Positions 1-9,262 are shown, counted from the stretch's first letter. The stretch: DNA of 64,000 nucleotides from Oceanobacillus sp. Castelsardo (GCF_001659985.1 NZ_LYCS01000001.1:186001-250000), one strand, 5' to 3'. The notes: generated by a model not told the origin, from the letters alone. Numbers and translations are program-made.

Positions 1-114
1 TATATCTCTACCAAACCGTTTTCTTCGATTGGATATGTATAAATAACCATCTTTCATCATGGCAAATGTATTATCGAAACCTTTATCAATTGGAATTTGT
101 TCTCTGTATGGCAT
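1..114 (-). CDS. Cytochrome P450, CYP152-type fatty-acid peroxygenase (N-terminal fragment)
   Basis: Only the first 38 codons lie in the window; the gene runs off the left edge. The peptide carries EQIPIDKGFDNTF and a KDGYLYISNR segment. As I recall it, this lines up closely with the start of Bacillus YbdT (P450 BS-beta), a hydrogen-peroxide-driven fatty-acid hydroxylase. The ATG at 114 follows a GGAG ribosome site at normal spacing. The heme-binding region is not visible, so the family call rests on N-terminal resemblance only. Confidence 0.6.
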   Translation of the reverse strand, partial: MPYREQIPIDKGFDNTFAMMKDGYLYISNRRKRFGRDI

Positions 115-259
115 TTTGACTCACTCCATCTAATAATTTTGTTATTGGTTTATATTATTAGTATGTCTTTTATTTCATTTTTCTATGAAGTGCCTAAAAA
201 AACAGAATTCGTTTTAAAATTTGGCAAAATAAAAGAGAGGATAATCCCTCCCTAGTTGT

Positions 260-1015
260 CTATTTATTCACTTCTAAAACTTGCTCCGTATGCTCATGAA
301 GTCCTTCATCATCTTCCACATGAATGACTATTGTGTAGTTGCCTTCTTTAGCAAATAAGTAGGAATTGGTGTATTCACCTGAAACCGTTTCTTCCGTTTC
401 AACCCATTCATGTACATCTAAACTGTCATTAACAATTTCATATTGTACACGAGCATCTTTCAGTGGTTTATTGTCCATTTGCAAATTTACAGTAAGGTTT
501 ATTTCTTCATTCACTTTTACATTTTCCGGATCCATAAAGTGCATATCAAGACCTTTCTGATGACCAGAATGTTCACCTTCAACATTATGATTTTCATCCT
601 CATGATCAGCACTTGTACCCTCACCAATGGTAATTGACTTTTTAGGCATCGTGTGTAAATCTCTTGCTGTTGTATGTGCATACATTTCATAAACACCGTC
701 TGAATCAAAGGATACTTGTGCAGTGTAGGTTCCATCTTCATTGTTTTTAGCTTCAATCATCGTACTATTCTCTTTGTTTCCTTGTTCCCAATATTCAAAT
801 GTAACCTCATCTGCATCTTTTACTTTCTCATCGCCATATGTAACGATTGCGCTCAATTCTACTGTTTCATCTACATCAGCTTTCTCAGCTACTTCAAAAT
901 CAACTTCAAGCATTTTTAGTTCTTCTGATTCTTGGGATGTATCTGTACCGTTATTACACCCGGCTAAAACACCCAATATTAAGGCAAAAATTAACATTAA
1001 ATTCTTTCTTTTCAT
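260..1015 (-). CDS. FixH/YtkA-like lipoprotein with two immunoglobulin-like domains
   Basis: A 251-residue exported lipoprotein. The signal peptide ends in a lipobox (LAGC, Cys about residue 20) and is followed by an acidic linker. Two similar beta-sandwich segments follow (about 35-130 and 155-250), separated by a His/Asp/Glu-rich stretch near 135-155 that could bind metal. Each domain has the 'G.Y.A.V.F...G.Y.....' pattern seen in YtkA/FixH-like proteins. These often sit near copper or cytochrome-oxidase functions, but no such gene is visible here. The start has GGAGG about nine bases upstream. The function is unknown; the membrane-anchored extracytoplasmic location is well supported. Confidence 0.7.
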   Translation of the reverse strand: MKRKNLMLIFALILGVLAGCNNGTDTSQESEELKMLEVDFEVAEKADVDETVELSAIVTYGDEKVKDADEVTFEYWEQGNKENSTMIEAKNNEDGTYTAQVSFDSDGVYEMYAHTTARDLHTMPKKSITIGEGTSADHEDENHNVEGEHSGHQKGLDMHFMDPENVKVNEEINLTVNLQMDNKPLKDARVQYEIVNDSLDVHEWVETEETVSGEYTNSYLFAKEGNYTIVIHVEDDEGLHEHTEQVLEVNK

Positions 1016-1130
1016 TTAGAATAGCCTCCATTTATATGTCTATTGATGTTACTATAGCAGTATAACAACCTCCCACAACAATGTAACAGTACCATGATAG
1101 CTAATCAATAGATAATATGTGAAACATTTG

Positions 1131-1144
1131 TGAAAGCGTTAGTA
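1131..1144. promoter_or_regulatory. cre-like CcpA box candidate
   Basis: TGAAAGCGTTAGTA matches 13 of 14 positions of the Bacillus cre consensus. It lies about 115 bp upstream of the FixH-like lipoprotein start, between that gene and the GH3 terminator. Carbon-catabolite control is inferred from sequence only. Confidence 0.3.
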
Positions 1145-1180
1145 AACAAACTATTATTCCAAAATGTTTTACTTAGAATT

Positions 1181-1225
1181 AAAAACACTCACAAACATTC
1201 TTTTACCACATTTGTGAGTGTTTTT
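1181..1225 (-). terminator. Intrinsic terminator of the GH3 gene
   Basis: A perfect stem with 14-15 bp arms (1181-1195 and 1211-1225) is flanked by A and T runs. It lies about 60 bp past the GH3 stop on the minus strand. The symmetry could also let it work on the other strand. Confidence 0.8.
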
Positions 1226-1285
1226 AATAATTTCAACTTCAAATCTTATAATATTTCAGTATCCTAGAAGGCAAGGGGGCCATAC

Positions 1286-3400
1286 TTAATAGCTTAATCC
1301 ATGACCGAGTTTATAAATATTACCATCGCTATCCTTATAAGCATAGCTCATTCCCTCCGGCATATATTTATCCTTGTCGTAACCTGGTACGTCGTTTGGT
1401 GATACACAATCGCCATTATGGTGAACCGCAATAACATCGTCACTTGCTGGTAATGTTAATGGTAAAACACCTGTTGGCTTGTGATTTCCTGCGATTACCT
1501 CTAACTGTGCATTAAAGAAGGTATCATATCCAGCGATTAAAGCATCTGCTAATGGTTCAACATTCCCTAGAATCCATGGTAGGATGATGTTTACACTCAT
1601 AATGACTTTTCCTCCACGGCTATGAATGTTGTCTGCCACTTCTTTTAGATGATCCATCGCACTTATAGTAGTCTCTTGATACAATTTACCATCCATAGCT
1701 GATAATACTTTATTTTCACATATTTCCAGTTCTAATAGTCCGGGTGTTGCGTCAAAATATGCTCCGGATTTTGGTTGTAAGAAGAGAATCGCTGTATCTG
1801 CCTCTTCATAGTTATCTGTCATTGTAAATAGACCGAGTTCTTCTGCTTCTTTTCTTGCTTTTTCTGTATAAGCAGTAGCTCTTTCTGGTTCTTTATGAAA
1901 AACTTCCACATACACTTTCATGCCGTCTAGCTTACCTTGAGTTAATGGTAAAGTTTGATTTGTGTTTTTTAATACGGTAACAGATTTTTTATGTGCTTCA
2001 TATGCAGCATCCCAATGTTCTTTCGTTTTCACAACTTCTGTAGCCTTTTCCGGTTCATTGTACGTACGGTCATCAAATAGACCAAGAGCGAACATTTCAG
2101 TTAGAAGACGAACGTTTGCTTCATCAATACGTTTTTCACTAATCCATCCCTTACTAATTGCTAATTTCAGATTTTCAATATCATTCGTATCTGCAACGAT
2201 ATCTGTACCAGCATTCACTGCTTTAGCAAAACGTTCTCCTTCACTACTATCTTCCATTCCCCAGCTCATGTTGTTGATAATCCCACTATCACTGTTAACA
2301 TAACCTTTGAATCCTAGTTCTTTACGAAGAATCTCATTTAAGAAGTAATGGTTAAACGCAAATCCTACTTCTTCAAACGGAATGTCTTCTCCTTCAAATT
2401 CTTGAACGACACTCTTCTTAATACTTGGGATAGAGTAATATGGCATGATAGAAGATGTTCCATGTTCTACTGCTGCTCTAAATGGAGGTAGATGATATTT
2501 TTCTAAGCTACCTGGAGTTGGGTAAAGGTTCCATTTTCCTTCTGCATAATGCGGATCAAAACCATTTTCCCTTGCTCCACCACCTGGGAAGTGTTTTGTT
2601 GTCATGGCAATACTATTTTTTCCAAGTTCTTCACCTTGGAATTCGTCAATAATACGACCAATTGCATCTGCAATAAATTCTGGGTCTTCTCCCAACGTAC
2701 CATATGTACGCTGCCATCTTGGATCTGTCACCACATCGGCCATATACATATAACCTTTTCTTAAGCCGATTGCATCCCATTCTTTACGAGCGATACTGGC
2801 AAATTGGCTAATAAGGGACGCATCTCCGCCATTTTTAATATCTCCTTGTGCCGCTGCAGCTAGTCCTAAAGTTCCTGGCCATGTAGAAAGGATTCCAATG
2901 GCATCATTCATCCCAAATACTGCTTCCCCATTTTCATTTCTGGAGTTAGATGCAACGATGACGGGAATACCTAGACGCGTTTCCTCTGCTACCTCATTCA
3001 TCTTATTAATCCATTCCGCTGTTTCAGCTGGACTAAAGTTATCTCTTAAAATGAAATGTCTAAGTTTTCTCTCTGCAATCGTATGCGTCGTTCCGAATAC
3101 TTTACTAGTAGCGAAAATGGTCTCGCCCTTTTCTATAATGGCTTCATCTAGTACCCCATCATGACTGGTCTTGCTTTTATCTTCTTGAGCTAGTCCCATT
3201 TTTCGGGAGTTAATAAGCATCATCCCGATTTTTTCATCCATATTCATTAAAGAAACCAGGTTCTCTGCACGTTCTTTCGGGCTTAAACGCCAATCTTCAT
3301 AAGGATCAAGTTTCCCGTTATTATTTAAATCTTTGAATTTTAAACCTTCTGCTTCTATCAGTTTCTTCGTTCTTACTTGTAATTCTGGTTGCTTATCCAC
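1286..3400 (-). CDS. Glycoside hydrolase family 3 protein (beta-glycosidase type)
   Basis: A cytoplasmic glycosidase of about 704 residues. An N-terminal DLNNNGKLDPYEDW segment resembles an EF-hand/dockerin-like calcium loop. The GH3 (beta/alpha)8 domain follows with TKHFPGGG and GFKGYVNSDSG; the Asp in SDS sits where the GH3 nucleophile is expected. The GH3 C-terminal domain covers about the last 250 residues. There is no signal peptide. I placed the start at GTG 3400 because AGGAGG lies seven bases upstream; a longer frame begins at 3427 with no such site. The divergent AraC regulator probably controls it by sensing its sugar. The exact glycosidic bond cleaved is not predictable. Confidence 0.85.
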   Translation of the reverse strand: MDKQPELQVRTKKLIEAEGLKFKDLNNNGKLDPYEDWRLSPKERAENLVSLMNMDEKIGMMLINSRKMGLAQEDKSKTSHDGVLDEAIIEKGETIFATSKVFGTTHTIAERKLRHFILRDNFSPAETAEWINKMNEVAEETRLGIPVIVASNSRNENGEAVFGMNDAIGILSTWPGTLGLAAAAQGDIKNGGDASLISQFASIARKEWDAIGLRKGYMYMADVVTDPRWQRTYGTLGEDPEFIADAIGRIIDEFQGEELGKNSIAMTTKHFPGGGARENGFDPHYAEGKWNLYPTPGSLEKYHLPPFRAAVEHGTSSIMPYYSIPSIKKSVVQEFEGEDIPFEEVGFAFNHYFLNEILRKELGFKGYVNSDSGIINNMSWGMEDSSEGERFAKAVNAGTDIVADTNDIENLKLAISKGWISEKRIDEANVRLLTEMFALGLFDDRTYNEPEKATEVVKTKEHWDAAYEAHKKSVTVLKNTNQTLPLTQGKLDGMKVYVEVFHKEPERATAYTEKARKEAEELGLFTMTDNYEEADTAILFLQPKSGAYFDATPGLLELEICENKVLSAMDGKLYQETTISAMDHLKEVADNIHSRGGKVIMSVNIILPWILGNVEPLADALIAGYDTFFNAQLEVIAGNHKPTGVLPLTLPASDDVIAVHHNGDCVSPNDVPGYDKDKYMPEGMSYAYKDSDGNIYKLGHGLSY

Positions 3401-3652
3401 TTGAACTCCTCCTAGTACATTTATCATCCATTAAACGTAGTATTTCTACCGTTTATTATGTATCAAATTTAATTAATTCATTAGTTTATGAATGTCAATT
3501 TTGATGGGCTCATTCTTTATAGTTAGGGCTTTCATAATTAAGTAAATCATTTATTAAAACAATACGATAATGTTATGATAACAAAGATAAACCTAAAATA
3601 AATTGTATTTTTTGCTAAAATTATTGTATATATTGCTGTAAGGAAGTGGTGC

Positions 3653-4564
3653 ATGATGAAAGAATCTACCTTTATGCCAATCATCAATCAAGATTTTGAG
3701 CTTTATTACTGGAGTAAAAATTATCAATCACACGATTATGGCTTGAACCCTCTTGAATCTGCTGAAAATTATTCCGAAATTGAGCCTTTATTCCGTTTGC
3801 ATAGTCATGACGCGATGGAGTTTCTTATATTTCTTGGTGGAAATTGTGATTTTTTTTGTGAAGGAAGATCATATTCTCTAACTAAAGGGGATGTAGTAGT
3901 GATCCCCCCCTATGCTGTTCATAGAGCGAAAGTAAAGGATTTTAATAACTATGAACGAGTCGTATCGAATATAAGCAAAAAGTTATTAGCAGAGTATTTG
4001 TCTATTTCAGCTTCTATGAAAGAAAGCATTGTCTATCATAAAACACAGGGTACTTATGTAATTCACTTAAACTCCGAAAAATTAGAGGAACTTACTTTTC
4101 TACTTCGGGATGTGAGTGACCGACAAAAAAATGGAGAGGAAAATCAATCCTTTGCCTTGCATTATTTATTATTTCAAGCACTTCAAATCATCCTGAACCC
4201 TGCTAGCAGTACAAAACAAATCAGTAAAGGGAATAAACAGGATCAACGATTAGTGTCAATTATTGAATACATTGAATCCCATTTAACCGATCCAGATCTA
4301 AGTTTGGACAATGTTTCGAATCAATTTCATTTAAACAAATATTATTTCTCTCATTACTTTAAAAACAATATGAACGTGCCGTTTTATCGTTACGTATTAT
4401 TAAAGCGGCTTGCAACTGCGGTTACTATGATTAAACAAAACGAGCTTTCCATAGAGGAAATTGCTATGACATGCGGCTTTCAGGACTATTCTAGTTTTTA
4501 TCGACTTTTTAAAAAAGAATATAATCTTTCTCCTAAAAACTTACAGAAGGCGTATAAGAAGTAG
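3653..4564 (+). CDS. AraC-family transcriptional regulator with cupin sensor domain
   Basis: A regulator of 303 residues. An N-terminal cupin-like domain (about 20-130; FRLHSHDAMEF and GDVVVIPPYAVHRA) should bind a small ligand, usually a sugar. The C-terminal double helix-turn-helix (about 205-300) carries the second-helix signature EIAMTCGFQDYSSFYRLFKK. It is divergent from the GH3 gene, 252 bp apart, so it is probably the local activator. The start has AAGGAAG upstream; ATG 3656 is an equally good start. Confidence 0.85.
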   Translation: MMKESTFMPIINQDFELYYWSKNYQSHDYGLNPLESAENYSEIEPLFRLHSHDAMEFLIFLGGNCDFFCEGRSYSLTKGDVVVIPPYAVHRAKVKDFNNYERVVSNISKKLLAEYLSISASMKESIVYHKTQGTYVIHLNSEKLEELTFLLRDVSDRQKNGEENQSFALHYLLFQALQIILNPASSTKQISKGNKQDQRLVSIIEYIESHLTDPDLSLDNVSNQFHLNKYYFSHYFKNNMNVPFYRYVLLKRLATAVTMIKQNELSIEEIAMTCGFQDYSSFYRLFKKEYNLSPKNLQKAYKK

Positions 4565-4646
4565 GGATTTGCTTGGCAAGCTTATAAACACAAGACATAG
4601 CTTATGTATTTCTTGGACAGATTAAAGATAAGGAGGGATTATCAAG

Positions 4647-4811
4647 ATGAAGAAAAATCAAGGAAAAACAGTACAAGCAAATCTTGAATTAAATAAGGGT
4701 TTTTATGGAGAAAATCTTAATGAGACCTATGTGGACCTCTTAGGAAAAAATAATGTCGAGTTAGATCTTAATAGTTCTAAGTATAATGATAAAGATAATG
4801 AGGATATGTAA
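4647..4811 (+). CDS. Small hypothetical protein, 54 aa
   Basis: A short frame with an excellent ribosome site (AAGGAGGGAT, eight bases before ATG 4647), followed by a strong terminator. The product is charged, rich in Asn, Lys and Asp, with no membrane helix or Cys. It lies 82 bp after the AraC gene and may be its own transcript. I do not recognise the family. The translation signals and terminator make it likely real. Confidence 0.6.
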   Translation: MKKNQGKTVQANLELNKGFYGENLNETYVDLLGKNNVELDLNSSKYNDKDNEDM

Positions 4812-4830
4812 CTTTTGAAATAAGCTGTTC

Positions 4831-4878
4831 AAAAACCACTCATAAATATTGATATTTCTACATTTATGAGTGGTTTTT
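4831..4878. terminator. Intrinsic terminator (bidirectional)
   Basis: Perfect 17-bp arms (4831-4847, 4862-4878) end in a T run on both strands. It serves the small gene on the plus strand and can stop transcripts of the convergent MFS gene. Confidence 0.8.
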
Positions 4879-4964
4879 TATATAAAAGTATTGAATACTG
4901 GAAGGGCATCCAGCTTTATTGGCTGAAATTAAAATAGTATGTTATTTCTACCGTTATGATCTTG

Positions 4965-6242
4965 TTAATGTGAATGCCTTGAACGCGTAGGAAACGACTG
5001 TTCCTGTTCGGCTAAGTATTCAAATTTATACCATGTAACAAGCATGAGCACTCCGCTTAAAATAAGAAGTAAACTTGTTACAAAGAATACTGTTGAGAAC
5101 CCGTTGATTGCAACTAAGAATCCGCCTAGTGCTGGTCCGATGATGTTCCCTAAAAACCGTAAACTAGTATTGTAGCCTATAACTTCTCCTTGCATGGAAA
5201 GTGGTGCTGCCGTTCGTATGTAAGCCATTCGAACTGGGACAATTCCACCTATGGATACACCTAATAAGAAGCGTAAAACTATAAGTTGCCATATATTCGT
5301 TACAAATGCACCTGGCAGGTAAACAATTCCTGCAACAAATAATAAAATGATAAGAATCTTAGTATGGCCAAACTTATCTCCATATTTTCCCCAGCGTCTT
5401 GACATTAATAAGTTTCCAAGACCTGCAGCTGAAAAGGCTAATCCCGCAAAAAAAGCTAAACTTTCAGGGCCGTGAATCTCGGCAACGAATAAAGAAAGGA
5501 TGGGTTGAATACTAAAATGTGCGATTTGAACGAGTGTGGATAAGAGTAAAACAACGAGTAGTACAGGACTGCGTAATATATATAGGAGCACTTCTTTACT
5601 AGAGTAAGATTTGTAATCTCTTGCATCGTTTGAGAGTTTAACTTTAATTTCTTTTATTCCAAAGGCTACGAGGATGGCGGAAATAAAGACAGTTAATGCA
5701 ACCCACTTGAATGTCCCTGCGAAACCAAATGTGTCAGCAAGAATTCCACCTAGCATCGGTCCCATTAGAGCTCCCGTAATATTTCCGGTTTGTAATGTTC
5801 CAAGTACTTTTCCAGCAACTTCCTTAGAGGTTTGTGTTGAAATGAATGCTTGAGACATTGGGATAAACCCAGTTACAATCCCCATAAATAGCCGTAATAA
5901 AAAAAGTTGCCAAACTGTTGTGGCAAACCCCATTAGAAAAACAGAAATCCCAATTCCTATAGCAGATACAATGAGAATCGGCTTTCTTCCGTGTTTATCA
6001 CCAAATCTCCCCCAGATTGGTGAAAAAATAAATGCTGTGACAAAGGTGATAGCGAAAGTTAAACCTGACCATGTTTGAACATAAGAATCTGAGAAGTTCC
6101 CCATTGATTCAATGTACAAGGAGAGGAATGGAATAACCATTGTCATACTTCCGGCAATAAAAAAATTAGCAAACCACATGATTGCTAAGTTACGTTTGAC
6201 CGTTAATTCTGAATCAACGATTGTATTACCTTCCTTCAACAA
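4965..6242 (-). CDS. MFS multidrug efflux transporter (DHA1, 12 TM)
   Basis: A 425-residue membrane protein with about 12 hydrophobic helices. Motif A is present (GRFGDKHGRKP, about residue 77), with a degenerate copy in the second half (GKYGDKFG). GPMLGGIL and GPALGGFL are motif-C-like antiporter signatures. It belongs to the drug:H+ antiporter group that includes Bmr/YitG. The frame opens at tandem TTG codons with no convincing ribosome site, while AAGGAAGG lies just inside, so the true N-terminus is uncertain by about 10 residues. There is no adjacent regulator, and the substrate is unknown. Confidence 0.8.
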   Translation of the reverse strand: MLKEGNTIVDSELTVKRNLAIMWFANFFIAGSMTMVIPFLSLYIESMGNFSDSYVQTWSGLTFAITFVTAFIFSPIWGRFGDKHGRKPILIVSAIGIGISVFLMGFATTVWQLFLLRLFMGIVTGFIPMSQAFISTQTSKEVAGKVLGTLQTGNITGALMGPMLGGILADTFGFAGTFKWVALTVFISAILVAFGIKEIKVKLSNDARDYKSYSSKEVLLYILRSPVLLVVLLLSTLVQIAHFSIQPILSLFVAEIHGPESLAFFAGLAFSAAGLGNLLMSRRWGKYGDKFGHTKILIILLFVAGIVYLPGAFVTNIWQLIVLRFLLGVSIGGIVPVRMAYIRTAAPLSMQGEVIGYNTSLRFLGNIIGPALGGFLVAINGFSTVFFVTSLLLILSGVLMLVTWYKFEYLAEQEQSFPTRSRHSH

Positions 6243-6629
6243 ATAATTATTTCGATATATTAACTATACCCTAATAAAGAAGGTAATTAAAGAAAACAGC
6301 TCATTTGTAAGTGAATGGTAATAATGTACAAGTTCAATAGAACCCCTGCTCCCTTTAACCTGTTACAAACCGATATAAAAGCCACTGACAAATAAAAACA
6401 ACATATACGAAATATCACTCAATCTGCTTCTCAATGAATTTCATTATTTAGATGGGTAAAACACTTTGTAAGCATTCAATGAATAATTACTGTCATTCCG
6501 GTAAATGTAATAATGGTTATATTCGGTTATGTGTTAATGGTGTTTGGAAGAAAGATATAATAACCAACTTCGTATGCGTATTCCTAATAACCGAAAAACC
6601 TCATTATATTTTTTATTGGAGGATTGAGC

Positions 6630-6737
6630 ATGGTTAAAGACGGAAAAACAGATAAGGTAAAAAGAAATAAACCTAAGCTAGATGATGAGCAAAGACGAGC
6701 AAAAGGCAGATCAAATGCAAGAAATACCCGTAGTTAA
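6630..6737 (+). CDS. Very small basic protein, 35 aa
   Basis: ATG 6630 follows GGAGG with seven-base spacing, and a terminator starts 18 bp after the stop. The product is Lys/Arg-rich and hydrophilic (KVKRNKPKLDDEQRR), like small uncharacterised basic Bacillus proteins. The 390 bp upstream hold no other gene I can support, only AT-rich DNA with a possible TATAAT near 6556. The function is unknown. Confidence 0.55.
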   Translation: MVKDGKTDKVKRNKPKLDDEQRRAKGRSNARNTRS

Positions 6738-6754
6738 TTTCAAAACCACAATAA

Positions 6755-6791
6755 ACCTAATAGGCCAGATTAAAACTCTGGTCTATTAGGT
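6755..6791 (+). terminator. Intrinsic terminator
   Basis: Arms 6755-6769 and 6777-6791 pair over 15 bp with one wobble, then T-rich DNA follows. It ends the small basic-protein transcript. Confidence 0.7.
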
Positions 6792-6885
6792 ATTTAAACA
6801 GTTTTTAAGAACTTTCAATACTTGTCAAATTCAAAATTTTTACTTGTGTTATTACATTTAGGATTCTGTTGAAATTAACTAAAAG

Positions 6886-7455
<570 letters not shown>

Positions 7456-7647
7456 GTTAGTTTCCTCCTTATTGTATTTATTGTAATGATTCAAGTATAT
7501 ATAAATTACATGAGTGACACAAAATTAATTCTTGCGCACATTGTTTAGTAGGGTTAACTCAACTCAAAAAGTGTAAACATATTAGCATTAGGGAGCTATA
7601 GGTGAATCGCCTCTAGCTCTTTGTGCATGATATAAGTAAGCCACCTG

Positions 7648-7656
7648 TGATATAAT
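7648..7656 (+). promoter_or_regulatory. Extended -10 promoter of the toxin mRNA
   Basis: TGATATAAT is a perfect TGn-TATAAT extended -10 element with no good -35. It lies about 70 bp before the toxin start codon, giving a predicted transcription start near 7663. Confidence 0.6.
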
Positions 7657-7727
7657 GTGAATAGTGTAAGTAGGGTTTTCATGAGTGGTGGCTCACTCCC
7701 TTTATTCTTTGTAAAAAGGGTGATAGG

Positions 7728-7859
7728 ATGACAGTTTTTCAGACGCTTATCTTAATGATTTCGTTTGCTAGTCTGATTGTGGCTATTCTGTCATTTACGG
7801 AACAAAAGCGCAAGCGCTCGTTTAGCGACGTACGGACTGGACTGAGCCGTAGGAGATAA
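7728..7859 (+). CDS. Holin-like type I toxin, C-terminally extended
   Basis: A 43-residue peptide beginning MTVFQTLILMISFASLIVA: one hydrophobic helix followed by a basic tail (EQKRKR). This is the pattern of the Firmicutes putative holin-like toxin family (TxpA/BsrG type, about 30-38 aa). AGGGTGATAGG immediately precedes ATG. The last ~13 residues (SFSDVRTGLSRRR) are encoded by an interspersed repeat that seems to have landed at the natural C-terminus. An antisense RNA candidate overlaps the mRNA 3' end. By family, the peptide is expected to damage the membrane. Confidence 0.65.
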   Translation: MTVFQTLILMISFASLIVAILSFTEQKRKRSFSDVRTGLSRRR

Positions 7860-7955
7860 AGGAAACACGACGAACGGAGTGAGTCGATGTTGACTTATTG
7901 TACGAAGGTGAAGGAAGTCTCGCTAGTCGCTGGGAGCTGGAGCTGGACGTGGCCC
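7805..7955 (+). repeat. Interspersed, structured Bacillaceae repeat element (candidate)
   Basis: A stretch of about 150 bp, clearly more GC-rich than its surroundings. It opens with GCGCAAGCGC and closes with CGCTGGGAGCTGGAGCTGGA. The ends carry complementary AGCGAC/GTCGCT segments. The layout recalls small non-coding interspersed repeats I have seen in many Bacillaceae genomes (bcr-like). No second copy occurs in this window, so repeat status rests on memory. It lies inside the 3' part of the toxin transcript. Confidence 0.45.
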
Positions 7956-8010
7956 TTCTGATGATAAGATTTAATAAGTTAACTTTTTATACGTTCTTAT
8001 CTTGCAAAAA

Positions 8011-8056
8011 AAATAACCACCCTATGAGCCTGACGAGCATGTTAGGGTAGTTATTT
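8011..8056 (-). terminator. Terminator of the antisense RNA
   Basis: A stem of about 14 bp with one mismatch (AAATAACTACCCTA against its partner). On the minus strand it is followed by eight T, so the minus direction is favoured. It can also stop read-through from the ProX-like gene. Confidence 0.65.
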
Positions 8057-8102
8057 CTCTAATTATCGTGAGTCGCCCCCTTGAAGGGCTATTACACTAT
8101 TT

Positions 8103-8134
8103 AGACTGAATGGTGTTACAGCACCATTCAGTCT
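8103..8134 (+). terminator. Terminator of the toxin mRNA
   Basis: Perfect 13-bp arms (AGACTGAATGGTG and its complement), then a T-rich tail on the plus strand (TTATTATTTTATT). It marks the likely 3' end of the toxin transcript. Confidence 0.65.
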
Positions 8135-8160
8135 TTATTATTTTATTACTTTATACTTAT

Positions 8161-8188
8161 AGTATACCTTATTTTACTGATTTGTTAA
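8161..8188 (-). promoter_or_regulatory. Promoter of the antisense RNA
   Basis: On the minus strand, TTAACA, a 16-bp spacer, then TATACT. Predicted start is near 8154, just downstream of the ProX-like stop codon. Confidence 0.5.
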
Positions 8189-8241
8189 ACAATAAGTATT
8201 GGATTAGAATAAAACATAGACTACATTTAGTGTAATCCTGT

Positions 8242-9195
8242 TTATTCATTTGCCTCTAGGTCTTCAATAGAATCAATGTCCATATAAGCAGGAACAACAA
8301 GTCCTATCTTCGCACCATTAAGATTTTCACCTAAGTCATCGATTTGATCCTTATATTTCTCGTAAAAGTCATTATGTGTTAATGGTAACCAGGCTGCTAG
8401 TGTTGCATCACCATCTCCATTGGCAACCGATTCGAACATAATAGCAATATCAACTGGCGTTACTGTTACATCATAACCAAGTTGCTCCATCACAGCTTTA
8501 ATTACTCCGGATGATGCACGCTCAGAATCCCATGGTGTTGAAACCAATTCGATGGATTCACCATCTACTTCTTCTACACCTTCTGTCCATTCATCCACTT
8601 TGTCTTGGTTTTCTTCCACCCATTTTTCGGCAATCGTTTCTATTTCTTCTCCGCTCTCCTGTGCGTCATTCATAATGCCTTCCATGTCTTCTACTTCCCA
8701 ATGAAATTGATCCAGTAGTTTGTAGGCATTTGGCATTTCATCTTTAAGACCCTTTCTTGCAAGCGTCTTAATCATTTCTGTCTCACCATACACACCTTTA
8801 GGATCTTCTAGATATTTCATGTCTGGATACTTCGCAAACATCCAATGTGGATTCCACCCGGTTATGATAATCGGTTCTTCATTTTCCATTGCTGTGTCCA
8901 GTTCTGAAATCAAACCTGCTGTTGATGAAAACATCGCAGTCCAGCCTTTTAATGAATCATATTCTTCTAACGCCTTTTCCGTTGTTACACTAATACCGGC
9001 ACCTGGTTCAATACCTGTAATCGTGTAATCAACTGCTTTACTATAATTCATATCTTCCGTAGCATTCGATTCACTCTCATTAGCATCTGATTCATCGTTA
9101 CTACCTGTATCATTTTCTGAACCGCACCCTGCAGCTATCAATAGCGTTAACAGACCGAAAACTAAAAATATTACTTTCCATTTTACTTTACTCAC
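8242..9195 (-). CDS. Glycine betaine/carnitine/choline-type ABC substrate-binding lipoprotein (OpuAC/ProX-like), orphan
   Basis: A 317-residue lipoprotein with a lipobox (IAAGC) and an acidic Ser/Asn/Glu linker, then an OpuAC-type binding fold. TGWNPHWMF and the later WLPLTHNDFYEKY hold the Trp/Tyr-rich segments that cage quaternary ammonium compounds in this family. I chose GTG 9195, which has GAGGAG eight bases upstream. No ATPase or permease is adjacent, so it must serve a transporter encoded elsewhere. Osmoprotectant uptake suits a halotolerant host; the exact ligand is not fixed by the sequence. Confidence 0.85.
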   Translation of the reverse strand: MSKVKWKVIFLVFGLLTLLIAAGCGSENDTGSNDESDANESESNATEDMNYSKAVDYTITGIEPGAGISVTTEKALEEYDSLKGWTAMFSSTAGLISELDTAMENEEPIIITGWNPHWMFAKYPDMKYLEDPKGVYGETEMIKTLARKGLKDEMPNAYKLLDQFHWEVEDMEGIMNDAQESGEEIETIAEKWVEENQDKVDEWTEGVEEVDGESIELVSTPWDSERASSGVIKAVMEQLGYDVTVTPVDIAIMFESVANGDGDATLAAWLPLTHNDFYEKYKDQIDDLGENLNGAKIGLVVPAYMDIDSIEDLEANE

Positions 9196-9262
9196 TTTTT
9201 CCACTCCTCTTTGCTTTTTCCTCAATCTATATTGAGTAGACAACCTTTTTGTATTCCTACTT

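Larger units (their letters stand above)
8004..8154 (-). ncRNA. Antisense antitoxin RNA candidate (type I TA)
   Basis: A minus-strand transcript of about 150 nt is bracketed by a good promoter (-10 AGTATA complement at 8161-8166) and a strong terminator at 8011-8056 followed by eight U. It contains the 8103-8134 hairpin and a CCCTTCAAGGGG stem. It is complementary to the 3' untranslated part of the toxin mRNA, as with RatA/TxpA and SR4/BsrG. Existence and boundaries are predicted. Confidence 0.5.

Noticed and set aside
6452-6637. 61-codon plus-strand frame
   Set aside because: No ribosome site, odd composition, and it overlaps the much better small gene starting at 6630.
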